Notes: generated by a model not told the origin, from the letters alone. Counted from the stretch's first letter, positions 7,311 to 17,295 are shown. The stretch is DNA of 24,609 bases from Chara braunii (GCA_003427395.1 BFEA01000549.1:406024-430632), one strand, 5' to 3'. Program-made: numbers and translations.

Positions 7311-9251
7311 CTACCGGCGGTTGCCTTTTGCTTGTCGGGTTGCTCTATATTTGGGGCAGAATTTGATGATGTACTCCGGATCACCGCAGTAAATACACTG
7401 ATCCTGGTTTATTGTCTTCTGCCATACAGTCTGTTCCAAACCCAATTCTTCCCAGGGTCTGCCTTGCGGTAGAGCAGTGTGCCATTCACCCCTCTTTGGG
7501 AGGTGATCAATTAGAGCGAGGACGATTTTGCGGGGGACCTTGACCCCTACCTCCCTCTTGGTGGTTTCCTTTGCCGCCAACCCCTTGAGCGCCCTGTCCT
7601 CGACCACCAAAGGCCTGCCCCCCTTGACCCTGGCCTCTTCCTCTTCCTTGCGGCCTCCCTCCAACCGCGACAACAACATAGGTCCTCCTCTGACCATTGC
7701 CACTGTTCCCCTCCTCTAGGCCCCACTCAATCTGGTTATAGGGGACCTCCTCCATACCACCCTCATCTAAAGTAAGGACCAGATGATCCTTGGCTCTGAC
7801 TTGGCCAGAGATGGTACGGCCTTTCCATTTTTGCCCCTTGTCCAAATCTTTGTGCCAGAAAGTAGACGCTGGCATGGACTGGGCCTCGAACGTCACCAAC
7901 TACTCAATGCACCGTAGGTCATGGTGGGTTGTTTGCTCATTTCGAAGAAGTGCTCGTGCAAGGCATCGAGAATGGCACGGTGAACAACTGAACTAATTGG
8001 GTCTCAGTGACCCCATGGCCAGGGACAACATCCATTACTCCCTTGAGTGCCCTAACACTCTTCCACTGATGAGAGGATGGTTTGTAGCTTGTCAGAGGCC
8101 CTAAGGCACCGAGTGGCATCTGCAAATCTTTCATGAAGCAACCTGAAGAATTTAGGAAGGGGGGTGACCTTGGAATATGCTAACCATATTATTATCACAC
8201 TGAGCAGCGCGAGCAAGCGATCTGGCGAAGCTAGACGCTTCGTCTTTGAGAGCGTGGAAAGCGACGAGGACCTGTTCCTCAGGTATGATCTTCTGTAGGT
8301 GGACGTACGAATTAACGTTCGCCTCCCAGAGTTCTCTTCTTTCTTCCCACTGTAGGAATTAAGGAATTTCACCTTAACTGGCTCTTTACGGGGGCAAGCT
8401 TCCTTTTCCTTTGGAGCAGTAGGCTTTGCGCCTTCTATGGCGCCTGTGCAGAATCGCTCCATATTTTCTAGTCTTGCTTTCATCTCTGTGCCCACGTGCA
8501 ACATCATCTCGCGTGCAAACTGTCTGAATCCCAGGCGTATGGATTGTAATGCTATATCCCGGCCCCTCACGAATTGGTACTGTTCCTGTTGGGCCTTTGG
8601 TAGGAGTTTTATATTCCTAGCCATAACATTCATTTTCCCCAATAACTCTGCTTGGCTTTCCATCTCCTTTCGCTCCCCCTCAATTCCTTCTCCATCTTAC
8701 CTGCTACCTCCAGTCGTTGCTTCTTCTCTCTGGTGAGGCACAACTTCTACTCCCAACTTCTTTTCGTCTTCGATTGTTTGGCGGCATAGAGGATTCTCCT
8801 CTACATCCAGCTCTCTTATCACCACCTCTTGTTCTGCTCTAGGAACATACTTCATCGCTTCTTTTGTTTCTCCCAGCGACAGATTCCCGACGGACTCTAA
8901 AATCTTCTTCTCCATCCACTGATCCTCCATCTTCGTGTCGCTGGACTCCCCAGTTTCTGTTCTACTTTTTCTCTCCAAGGGGACTTCCTCCTCCACTTCC
9001 ACTTCCACTTCCTCTTCTTCTACCGCCTTCAACTTTTCTTCTTCTCTTTGCAACTTCTCCATCTCCTCTTGCAACTTCTTTTTCTTCGCCGCCTGCTCCT
9101 CCAGTAAGGCCAACTTCTTAGCCTGCTTGATCAACTCCTTGGCCTCCTCCTCTTTTCTCTCTTTTAATACGGTGGCGTCTTGCTCTTCTTGAGCTTTGGT
9201 GTACGGGTTGGTGCTCTTACCGTTGTCGAGCGCATCGGTCCAGCACCGCAC
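7311..9251 (-). pseudogene. Element 1 gag with coiled coil, capsid and decayed zinc knuckle
   Basis: Structural protein packaging the element RNA. Several frames are needed. 9251-8697 holds KSTNPYTKAQEE followed by a long Lys/Glu-rich coiled coil (residues about 20-100). A TAA at 8699-8697 interrupts, and the same frame goes on from 8663 (GFRQFAREMMLHVGTEMKAR). Capsid-like sequence follows, with about 150 bp (near 8340-8190) read in another frame between compensating shifts, then HERFADATRCLRASDKLQT and HQWKSVRALKGVMD. After two more shifts comes TFEAQSMPASTFWHKDLDKG and a Gly/Arg/Gln-rich basic tail (about 7700-7520). The knuckle near 7400 is CIYCGDPEYIIKFC: spacing fits C-X2-C-X4-H-X4-C, but the His is Tyr. 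The 9251 start codon is GTG in a frame with a TGA just upstream, so the true start is uncertain. Confidence 0.88.
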
Positions 9252-9672
9252 AAGCGGGGCGGGACCCTCCCAGCCGTGTCATGCAGGAGTTGGTTTGTTC
9301 CTCGTCGCAATGCACATGGAGCTTCCGCAAGCTGCTGCGGCCGAGTGCGCCAACCATACCTCTAGCGAACCCCTATGACAGGATAGGGCCTACGCGAGGC
9401 ACGACTTGCCTCCACCTTACGGGAGCTGTCACCTCCCTTCGGTGGGCGTATCCCCGCCGAGCTACCAGTCCACAGTAGGAAAGCTAATCAGGTGCAATCG
9501 CAGAGGTGGACCAGCCGAGGGCGTTTCTCGTTCGCTATAGTATAGGGGGTACGTGTGGTTTTCTATCGGACCCGCACGTGAGCCGACGCGTTAGGGGGCT
9601 GAGGTCCCAACCGCGACTCGTCGTCGGTCGACTAGGACGCATCCCACTTACCACGCGTTATACCATCCTAAG
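9252..9672 (-). other. Element 1 5' leader or LTR-proximal region
   Basis: Between gag and the probable end of the 5' LTR. No ORF of note. Hairpins include CCCTAT (9371-9376) with ATAGGG. A possible but poor primer-binding site lies near 9650-9665 (plus-strand GCGTTATACCA). Just beyond, at 9675-9730, lies an A/C-rich tract, which would be T/G-rich at an LTR end on the minus strand. Confidence 0.4.
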
Positions 9673-9674
9673 AT

Positions 9675-9735
9675 CATAAAAAATTCAAAACACACACATA
9701 AAAACAAAACAACAAAAACAAAACAACGCACACAA
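9675..9735. repeat. A/C-rich low-complexity tract
   Basis: Runs of AAAAACAAAACAAC and CACACACA on the plus strand. It may be the U5 end of the missing 5' LTR of element 1, but no second LTR copy confirms this. Confidence 0.5.
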
Positions 9736-9938
9736 TCCTAGTCCCTTCAGTAGCTATCTCATAACTCTCAGATGCGGAAATCGGATAGGCGTTGCGCGCG
9801 AGACTTAGTATAAAACCGTACGGACGCAGGGTCTTCTCATATCGATTAGCAATGCATGAATACGCAAGCAGTCGTAATGATGGCGTACTATGTAGTGCCC
9901 CTAATCGAGCGGTCCCTCGTGGATCCGAGTACCGCCTA

Positions 9939-10140
9939 TGACACTCAAGTGTCAGACTCGAAGTATCGTGAAGGTCAACCCCTTCACGATATTGCACGGC
10001 TGAAGGAACAGTCGTGCGGCCTCCGCGACGCCTCCAGCCTTTAGGCTGAGTGTCCCGGTGGGCAGGGCAAATAGGCTTTGCGCGGGGGGTGATCCCTTCC
10101 ATGCAGAGCCTAGGACCTCGGATGTCCTGGACAAGGTCCT
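9939..10140. repeat. Chain of perfect short stem-loops
   Basis: TGACACT (9939-9945) with AGTGTCA (9948-9954); TATCGTGAAGG (9964-9974) with CCTTCACGATA (9981-9991), 11 perfect pairs around a 6-nt loop; GCACG (9994-9998) with CGTGC (10013-10017); AGGACCT (10112-10118) with AGGTCCT (10134-10140). No ORF here is convincing. Confidence 0.75.
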
Positions 10141-10169
10141 CGAGTCCAAGCCCAGGACTAACATCCGAC

Positions 10170-10990
10170 TAAGAAATCTTTAAGAAGCATACAACAATAA
10201 AGGGGGGTTTCCTTCCTCTCTCAATCTTGACCCCAATTTAACCCTTGAGCGTGAGCTCCTTAGGCCACGTGAAACACCAAAGCATAGGTATGTACATATA
10301 CATATGTATAGGGGGACAAATACGTGACGATCACTTCTCACAGTCAAAGTGAGACCCCTCTCAACCATATATATGTATGTGATCGCAGACAGTCAAATCC
10401 AAAGTCCGAACCACAAAACATACATGCAATCACATCAAAGAGTTTACAGAAGTCCACGCACTACACGGGGTCAACTTCAACCATTCTCTATGCTCATACC
10501 CCTCGCTTTAGCCATGCAAGCCCCAACCTTTGTCCAACCTTCCATAATTAAATACTCAGTACCTTTGTTAAATGACCATTCAATAAAAGTCCGGGTGAAA
10601 ACCTTAATAAAACAATAGAAACCATCGGGGCTAAAGCCTTTTAGGTCGAGTATCGAGGATGGATTGGAGTTGAGTTGTAGACCGACTAATCGACAACCGA
10701 CCTGTTGTCAGTGATAACAGAAGATGATCCTCGTGGGATCAAGCTGTTATTCCACATCCTGAATCAAACGATCTAGAGGACCTATAACAAAGGACATGCC
10801 AATCTCCAAGCTAAATTCATCAGTGTATGAAGAATAAAGCTCCATAGCACATTCTCACTCAAGGTTCTCCTACAAACTAACTCTAAGCCTACCTCTAAGC
10901 CAGTGCCTAAAGAAAAGGTAGACCTTTGGCAGAATCTCCTCTATACAAAGTGGATTGTCAGAATTGCCATCTATCAAAGTGTAACCTATC
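10170..10990. other. Non-coding stretch, no gene recognised
   Basis: Includes an AT-rich segment of alternating TA/CATA at 10290-10310 and 10366-10380. Short ORFs (such as 10349-10618) have no family likeness. Nothing else is visible. Confidence 0.45.
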
Positions 10991-10998
10991 TCCTTTAA

Positions 10999-11560
10999 AC
11001 TAAGAAAATTTCAGCAGCGCTTTCCGTAGGAAAAGTGCCTTCTCGGAATTTATACTAGCTCAGATATGAAAACAGGAATAAAGTTAAATTTTATCTAACT
11101 CTCTGAATTAGTAAAAATTTGGGCAACATCTCCTTTAAAAAGGTAAACTTCCCAGATTTATATTAAGTCAGATAAAAACTCAGAAGCCAGACTTGAGTTC
11201 GACTTAAGAAAAAGTTCAACTAACCTCTTAGATCTGTAGAAATTTCGGCAGCGCTTCCCGTAGAGAAAGTGTTATTCTAAGATTTATACAAAGCTAAGTT
11301 CAACATCTAGAAATAAAAGTCCAATTTTTTCTAACTCCTTGAATTAGCAAAAAATTGGGCATCACTCTCTTTAGAAAAGGAGACTTCCCAAATTTTTACT
11401 AAGTCATGTGTATAATTTAGACAAACTGAACTTTTGAAAGCCAAAAGTTGACTAACTCTTTGGATTTGCAAAAATGTCGGCAGCGCTTCCCGTAGAGAAA
11501 GTAGCTTACCAAGATTTATACAAGGCCAAGCATAAGAAATGATCCCAGAAAATGCAGATT
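10999..11560. repeat. Five tandem units of about 115 bp
   Basis: Anchor motifs GGCAGCGC or GGCAACATC/GGCATCAC recur at 11013, 11122, 11247, 11358 and 11479 (spacing 109-125 bp). Each is followed by a purine-rich segment and GATTTATAC-like or related sequence. Units 1, 3 and 5 (GCAGCGCTTYCCGTAG) are closer to each other than to units 2 and 4 (TCTCCTTTA and TCTCTTTAG), so the array alternates. Units 2 and 4 contain AT-rich hairpins around CTAACTCYYTGAATTAG; the best has CCAATTTTTT (11321-11330) pairing with AAAAAATTGG (11349-11358). Confidence 0.7.
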
Positions 11561-11800
11561 TCAACCTAAGTAAAATAAACTTAGCTCAGAAGATGCAGCT
11601 CAGAAAATGCAGAAATCGAACTAATTCCTGTCGCTCTAGCACATGGCTAGCAGCTAAAGCAACTAACTATCAAACTAAAACTCAGACCAAGTAGTTATCT
11701 CACTCAGCCACATGCAAGGCCAAACCACAAAGGTAAGTATTCTCACCAGCCCGAAGTCAATCTTATCAAACAATATTCATAGTCTTTCAATGATTTACCC

Positions 11801-12563
11801 CTTTATACCCAACTTACATAGGGCATAAAGCTAGACCACCCAAACTTATGGAACATGTCTAGCTCAACCGTTGAATATACACAAACACAGGGCACAACAA
11901 ATTTTCTCTTCTTTGAGCATATGACTAGGCCGCCCTAGTCGCCCTGAACTGTTTAAGTACCCAAGTTTTATATAAATGTCTGCACTTAGTTTTTTGAGGT
12001 AGCATATAACTGAACCGATCATCTTTAGCTCGAGGTTCAGTCTGCCCCTTCGTACCACAAGTTTATTCTTAGTTCATACTCTCTACAATTTGTGATAAGC
12101 TATAGTCAGACCAACCAAACTTACGGAACACTGTCTGACTAGCCTGTTCATAAGTAAGGTAGTAATAGAATATAACCAAGTTATAACTTTTGGTTCCAGC
12201 ATGTGCGTGGCATTGGACCAAGACCACCAAAACTTATAGAACATGTCCGGTCCATTTATTTTTCTTAATGGTAAAGCACGAAGAGGCTGAGCCGCCCAAA
12301 CTTATGGAACATGCTCGGACCCCCTCGTTTAGAACCAAAGGAAACTGAGAAAACCCAAAATAAACAAGGCAACCAAGCCACCCAAACTTATGGGACAATG
12401 CTTGGTTCCTAAAAAGTCTGCCACAAACCGCCCTCGCAAGTCAGAGCAACCAGACCACCCAAACTTATGGAACATGTCCGGTTCTCCAGGCAATTCAAAA
12501 ATAAACATAGCACTGGGCCTCCCCAAACTTATGGAGACTTGACTAGCCTTTGATTGACCCAGT
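11801..12563. repeat. Array of stem-loops with constant loop and compensated stems
   Basis: A core close to CACCCAAACTTATGGAACAT recurs, each time flanked by arms that differ between copies yet pair within a copy: AGCTAGAC/GTCTAGCT (11829-11864); TAGTCAGAC/GTCTGACTA (12103-12141); TGGACC/GGTCCA (12214-12254); CTGAGC/GCTCGG (12287-12318, with further pairing outside); AACCAAGC/GCTTGGTT (12371-12407); AACCAGAC/GTCCGGTT (12448-12483, one A-C mismatch); and ACTGGG/CCCAGT (12512-12563) around a core ending TTATGGAGACTTG. Degenerate copies may lie at 11801-11830 (CTTTAT/ATAAAG) and 11954-11988. Mismatches are often A opposite C, which would be G-U pairs if the minus strand were transcribed. No known family is recognised. 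Confidence 0.85.
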
Positions 12564-12564
12564 C

Positions 12565-15500
12565 AGACACAAGCAAAATTGCCTTCCTCCCATCCTTCCC
12601 CCAGATGCAATCCCACAATATGCTTTCAGTCAGACAACAAAAATTGAAACTGACATTACACATGCATTCCTTTACTTAAGTCTGAATCCTGTTCCGAAGG
12701 TCAAACTCAAAGTCAAAGTAGGGATGCACGCAGTATACTCAGTCAACCATAACAAAAATTACAGTTAGGGGTTATAACTGGGTTTATAGAAGGAGATGAA
12801 AGGTTACCTCTCAGTTCCCTGCCTCCAGAACTCCTCCCGAGTTCCGGCAGAGCTCCCGCAATCGGTGGGCTGACTTCCCACATAGTCTTGCTGCGGTCCT
12901 ACGGGTTGCAATCCCGTTTGCCGCCTTCCTCTCAGAACAAGACTAGACTTAGAGTAAGAAGGACAAAATATAAGGGGTTCCAAACTCTCAAGATACAGGA
13001 GAGGGACAACTCAACTCTCAGGAGAGGGCATTGTTGCCTTGATGCGCCTGAGGGCCCCGCAATCGTGGCCAAATTGCGCAATCGCCTGGTCAATTGAAGT
13101 CAAACCGTTGAAGCAGCCCTTCGTGACGAACCCCCAAGTCGCAGCATTGAACCCCTTCAACGAACTCAATCTCTCCGCCACTCGTGACTCGAAGTAGATT
13201 GGCCACAACGTCAACACACGGCTTGTGGGTCAAAGTACAGTCTTCTCCCTTTCCATAGTGGAGCAACAGCGGAGCCTAGCTAGCCATGTAACGGGCGGAG
13301 TCTGCGTGGATACGGCCTATGTAGTCCTCACCAATCCTCGGCAAGCACCCTACTTACGCCGGGCTCATACCACTTCAATTGGCTGGATGGGCAGCCCACT
13401 AGCCAACAAATGGCCCTCGCCCCACGGCTGGTCCCTTCGCCCTTTTGACTGATGGAATGGGCAGCGTGCCAACTAACAGCTAAACCTGCAACGCTGCAGT
13501 TAGCCTGCAATTACGCTATTTGATACGGTGGTCAGCTCTTCGGCCAGCAGATAAGTCTCCAAGGCTGCGGGGCATGCCGGCCAGCCTTCAAGTTCGTAGC
13601 AAGGCAGCTCTCCGAGTGGCTGCTTCAATTGGTGAGATGACAACCCGTCGTCCACAGGCGTGTCCCCATCCCAGCTCAACGGATCAACGCAACATGATCC
13701 ATCCTGATGTGCAGCATGCCAGGACCCGTCAATAGGTAAGTCTTCGACCTCGCGACTATCCAAGTGTCACACCGGCCAACAGGTCGATCTCCAACCCCGT
13801 TGTTAGCCCCACTCTACTTCTAATGACAGAATGAGCAAAATCGAATGTATCCACCGCTCAAAACATGGCAAAATCCGGCGTTCTTGGTCCCCCCACTCTC
13901 TAAGTAAGTTTTCCCTACTCTTCTCACTCGTGGTACCCCAGGTAAGCTCTCCTATCCCGCGGCCAACTTCCCACCATTTTCATCGAAAGGAGGAGCCAAA
14001 TCGAACAAATTTTCCGCTAGAAAAAGACCGGATGCATGCACGCAGGGAGATAGAGGGGTACTACTTCCATCGTTAGGAGCAACGCGCCGGCCAGCAGGTA
14101 AGTATTCTACCCCCACGGCCCAATCCTCCTTGCTTCTTCCATCGTCAGCATGATTAAAAACGAAATGGATCTTATGCCAACAATCGGAAAGGTGCAGCCG
14201 CCCGCCCGCTCACCTCTTCATCGCGCAGCTCCCAACTCCCGTAGCGCCAAGACCAAGCCGTCTCTCTCATTTCCGACGCCACGACTAGCTTTGCCCCGGC
14301 AAAAAAACCCTGAGTTAGGATCGCCTCTCGCCCAGTTCCCCCATGATTCGAACAGACCGTCCATCCTACACTCTGCCATTGCTCCTTCGGCCATAGCTTG
14401 GCGCACCCATCTTCTCTTCTACTACCTATTTTACTAACCCGATACTAAAACTAACTTCGCCATTCGCCTCGCCCGGGGCAAAAACCCAGGTGATGACGCC
14501 TCCCTCACCCTGTCTCGTGAAGGGACGACCGCGCAACAACCTTCCCTACCTTTGTTGCTCTACTCGCCATCTTTTACTCTATTTCGTCTGTACCTGACGC
14601 GAAATCGCGTCCCGGTCCTTTCCTCTTTCGCTACCCCCTCCGTCTTCCTTGTCCGCTAGTCGTCGTCCGTGGTACTAGCCCAACGCTCCTCTGTGTCCCA
14701 AGCGTTCGTCTGCCCGCCCGCTACAGAAAGGAGAATTTCGAAAGAAAAATCGGTCAATGACCGATTTCACTTTGCCTACCGCCCCTATACCTCTCCGGGA
14801 GCGCGTTACCCACTAAGTGCCCCTGGAATCCTTCAGTCGCTCCCTCTAGCCTCGTTCTGCATAGGCAGCACCCACCGCTCTGCTCCGGGTTTCCCCTGGC
14901 CCGCCTCCTTCAAGCAGGCCCCACCACCCCTTCAGCCTGTCAGCGGACAAACGCCGCTCAAGCTTCTCATAGCAGGCCGTGGAACCGAGGGTGCGGGTCT
15001 GCTGTATGAAGCGGCCGGGTGCAGATCTTTATGGTAGAGGCAAATATTCACATGAAACTTAGAAGACCGTCGCGGAGGAGGGTCCCACGTGCACCTCCTG
15101 CGCAGACAATACCACCTCGGACTCCCTCACGGTGCCTTGGGCCGCCCTGCTCAGGCACAGTCAAACCTTTGGGGTCCCAGTGGGCATGCTCAAACTCAAA
15201 CCTCCCGTAGCAACTCGCGGATGGTGGGCGGTACGCCCGCATAGGGCCGTACCAGCCAGTTTTCATCCACTTTGTGGGCTAACCGCCCATCGGCTCGCAT
15301 GCACGTTGAACTCGCCGACCGGTGTTTTAAGTCAAACAGGATAAGGAAATTTCACTGGCACCCCAAACCTGTAGGAACTAGTAAGTCAACTAGAAGGGGG
15401 ACGCGCGCAAGGTCCTCAACTGCCGTGACGGCCCCTAAATCCGATACTGCATCTACTGCTGGGTCTAACTTTGACGGACACCTAAATAAACCGATACTGC

Positions 15501-15803
15501 GCGACGCGCAAACCTACCAAACTGTTTTCAAAATCACATTGTTGTCGATGCCGTCTTCCGCACGTACGCACAAGTCATAGGCACGCGCACCAATCAGGAG
15601 ACAAAATCTTTTTGGTCCTAGTTTAATCAGAGAAGGTCTGGCCGGCGATTACACCGGTTCTTCAATCATCAATAAATAAAATCATGCGCGCCTCAAGTCC
15701 GCGTGCGCGCCCACACACTCGCTACTCTAGTCAGCCATCCAGTCAATGTAACCGTCAGGCACCGCCACGCCTTCGCGCGGTATACTTCAACTTTAAACCA
15801 AAC
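12565..15803. other. Long non-coding stretch, no gene recognised
   Basis: No ORF with family likeness. Visible items: a nested hairpin at 12893-12924 (GCGG, ACGGG, loop TTGCAAT, CCCGT, CCGC); a hairpin near 13480-13505 (GCTAA with TTAGC); a palindrome AAATCGGTCA-A-TGACCGATTT (14747-14767); and three dispersed copies of a CGGCCARCAG-type motif (13541, 13773, 14088). Several AGGTAAG strings resemble 5' splice sites (13734, 13940, 14096), but no exon structure around them could be supported. Confidence 0.45.
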
Positions 15804-15819
15804 TTTTTTTTTTTTTTTT
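15804..15819. repeat. 16-nt poly-T run
   Basis: Uninterrupted T, followed 9 bp later by an A8 run. It could be the tail of a minus-strand retroposon, but no body could be recognised. Confidence 0.6.
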
Positions 15820-15889
15820 CGCTTGCAAAAAAAACAGGGGGGATACCATTGTAAGGGTATTCGCACTGACACCGCTACCCGTGTCCACC

Positions 15890-16234
15890 ATGGTGAAAGA
15901 CGCACAGCTGAGTGACAGTTCCACTCCTCACCACTCTTTAACGTCGCAAACAGGACGACGTGATCAGCAAGTCCTCTCAAGACTTAGACAGCTGGTTGTG
16001 CAGCCCACAGCTCGGATTTTGGGCCAACCATGCCATACTGAGCAGCCTGCTGGTCTGTACCGTTCCTTGGGAGGGTTTGTCCTCCGGGACAGTCAACCGT
16101 CAGACATGGACTTAAGCCCTACTCAGCCCGTGGTCAACACAGCTCAACGACCTCATACACGGAGTTCCTATCACCTGGACATAACAGACTCAATGCAGAA
16201 AGAAGAGACAGATAGACTCGGCAAATACCATGGG
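15890..16234 (+). CDS. Possible first exon, unrecognised protein
   Basis: The ATG at 15890 sits in a good eukaryotic start context (CCACCATGG). The open frame runs to a consensus 5' splice site, GGG|GTGAGT (16235-16240), and reaches a stop at 16250-16252 if not spliced. The 115 codons give a polar, Ser/Thr/Gln/His-rich sequence with no recognised motif (it begins MVKDAQLSDSSTPHHSL). No matching downstream exon was found, and the region beyond holds simple repeats and an assembly artefact. It may well be a chance ORF. Confidence 0.2.
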
Positions 16235-16301
16235 GTGAGTGCACATCCATAGGGCGAGGGGATAGAATGACGGCTTGGCGAGAGTATAGCAACTCCAGCT
16301 T

Positions 16302-16434
16302 GGTCAATTTCGTGGTCAACAACTTCGGTCAACGCTGGTCAACTCCCCGGTCAACACCTTGGTCAATGTCGGTCAACACGTCAGTCAACACCTCGGTCAA
16401 CCCTGGTCAACTCCTCAGTCAACGCCTTGGTCAA
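16302..16434. repeat. Array of twelve GGTCAA/AGTCAA motifs
   Basis: Starts at 16302, 16314, 16327, 16337, 16349, 16361, 16371, 16383, 16395, 16405, 16417 and 16429. Spacing from 16337 follows 12, 12, 10, repeated, so the true unit is about 34 bp with three motifs. On the minus strand each reads TTGACC or TTGACT, the core of the plant WRKY-binding W-box. It could be a plain minisatellite. Confidence 0.9.
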
Positions 16435-16489
16435 CGCCCAACCCGGCTTGGCTGCCAACCCCTTCTCTCCACCAACCTTCGATTTCCTC

Positions 16490-16640
16490 CTCCCTCCTTC
16501 CTTCTTTCTTCCTTCTTTCTTCCTTTTTTCTTACTTCTTTCTTCCTTCACCCCCGGCTATGGCTTCTCCCTCCTCTTCGTCCCTCCGTTCTCTTCTTCGG
16601 CTATGGCTTCTCTTTTCTCTTCGTCTCTCCCTCCTCCTTT
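16490..16640. repeat. Polypyrimidine tract (CTTT/CCTT-rich)
   Basis: Degenerate CCTTCTTTCTT repeats that pass into TCC/CTT-rich DNA. Ser/Leu/Phe-rich ORFs across it are by-products of the composition. Confidence 0.75.
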
Positions 16641-16735
16641 ACTCAGTCTTCTTTCTTCTTTGTCCTCTCCGTGTCCGAGCTCGGCGGCTATGGCCGCCAC
16701 CTCCTTCCTTGGACCGCACAACCAATCTTGTATCG

Positions 16736-16738
<3 letters not shown>

Positions 16739-16815
<77 letters not shown>

Positions 16816-16854
16816 GTCTCTTATACACATCTAGATGTGTATAAGAGACAGCTC

Positions 16855-16894
<40 letters not shown>
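16739..16894. repeat. (CT)n microsatellite split by adapter sequence
   Basis: Perfect CT repeats fill 16739-16813 and 16858-16894. Between them lies a foreign 38-bp palindrome (16814-16851) and six bases of interrupted repeat. Confidence 0.95.
16814..16851. other. Nextera mate-pair junction adapter left in the assembly
   Basis: 16814-16832 is CTGTCTCTTATACACATCT and 16833-16851 is its exact reverse complement. This is the 19-bp Tn5 mosaic end used in Nextera kits, in the head-to-head form created when mate-pair fragments are circularised. Its translations (SYTHLDVYKRQ, MCIRDS, LLYTSRCV) are well-known contaminant peptides. The ORFs that cross it, such as 16267-17196, are therefore artefacts. 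Confidence 0.98.
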
Positions 16895-16903
<9 letters not shown>

Positions 16904-17295
16904 GTCTTTGCCGGTACTCGGCACCTTTCTCCAACGGCGCAGCTATGGCGGACCCTTCTTCCTCAACAAGGCGGCTGCTGCTACGCCTCCTTCCTGTTAA
17001 CGACGGCGATGGCGCGTGGAACAACCGGAACCTGCTCAAAAACCAATGCAATCAAACTTGTTTTCTTCTCCGTTCAGCATGCATGCAGACAAGTGGCAAT
17101 CCACACTGGTGCCAGGCGCCCACTCAAAGCTCAGATAAATTAAGGCCGAGAACACAGTTCAGATACAAACTCGCTTCAATTGGCTATGGCGCCTGAGCTC
17201 CTACACATCACCTGTCCGACACTGTGTTCACCACACTCACTCTGGACCTCCCTGAATATCCCACACACTCCTACTGTTACATCTTCGACGCCACA
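16895..17295. other. Non-coding stretch right of the adapter, no gene recognised
   Basis: No family likeness in any frame. It contains GTCCGACACTGTG near 17213, which shares a short string with the palindrome at 1285-1299 in inverted form; this is too short to be meaningful. Confidence 0.4.

Larger units (their letters stand above)
1640..9672 (-). mobile_element. Decayed Ty3/gypsy LTR retrotransposon (chromovirus-like), element 1
   Basis: On the minus strand the domain order is gag, CCHC knuckle, protease, RT, RNase H, integrase (zinc finger, then catalytic core), chromodomain-like region. This RT-RH-IN order defines Ty3/gypsy. All domains are broken by stops or frameshifts. From 4429 down to 2750 the pol frame is constant and broken only by stop codons, so that part has decayed mainly by substitution. 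About 2 kb of foreign DNA splits pol between protease and RT. LTRs were not located: I saw no long direct repeat shared between the region below 1640 and that above 9670. A weak primer-binding-site candidate reads TGGTATAACGC on the minus strand near 9660; only its first six bases match the usual initiator-Met site. The outer boundaries given are therefore approximate. Confidence 0.9.

Noticed and set aside
9640-9672. Primer-binding site of element 1 (TGGTATAACGC on the minus strand)
   Set aside because: Only six bases match initiator tRNA-Met and no other tRNA could be named, so it is mentioned as a weak candidate and not listed as a site.
9674-10102. 142-aa ORF on the minus strand
   Set aside because: It has no family likeness, overlaps a hairpin chain and low-complexity DNA, and has a non-protein-like composition.
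11801-12563. CRISPR-like array (conserved units with variable neighbours)
   Set aside because: Spacing is irregular, the variable parts pair with each other, there are no cas genes and the DNA is eukaryotic.
12893-12924. T-arm-like hairpin ACGGG-TTGCAAT-CCCGT
   Set aside because: The loop is not TTCGANN, and no other cloverleaf arms could be drawn.
13831-15037. Short plus-strand ORFs (13831-14076, 14150-14437, 14669-15037)
   Set aside because: They have no motif, no consistent splice structure and a composition like the surrounding non-coding DNA.
16267-17196. 309-aa Ser/Leu-rich ORF
   Set aside because: It is made of GTCAAC, CTTT and CT repeats and runs through the Nextera adapter, so it is not a real protein.
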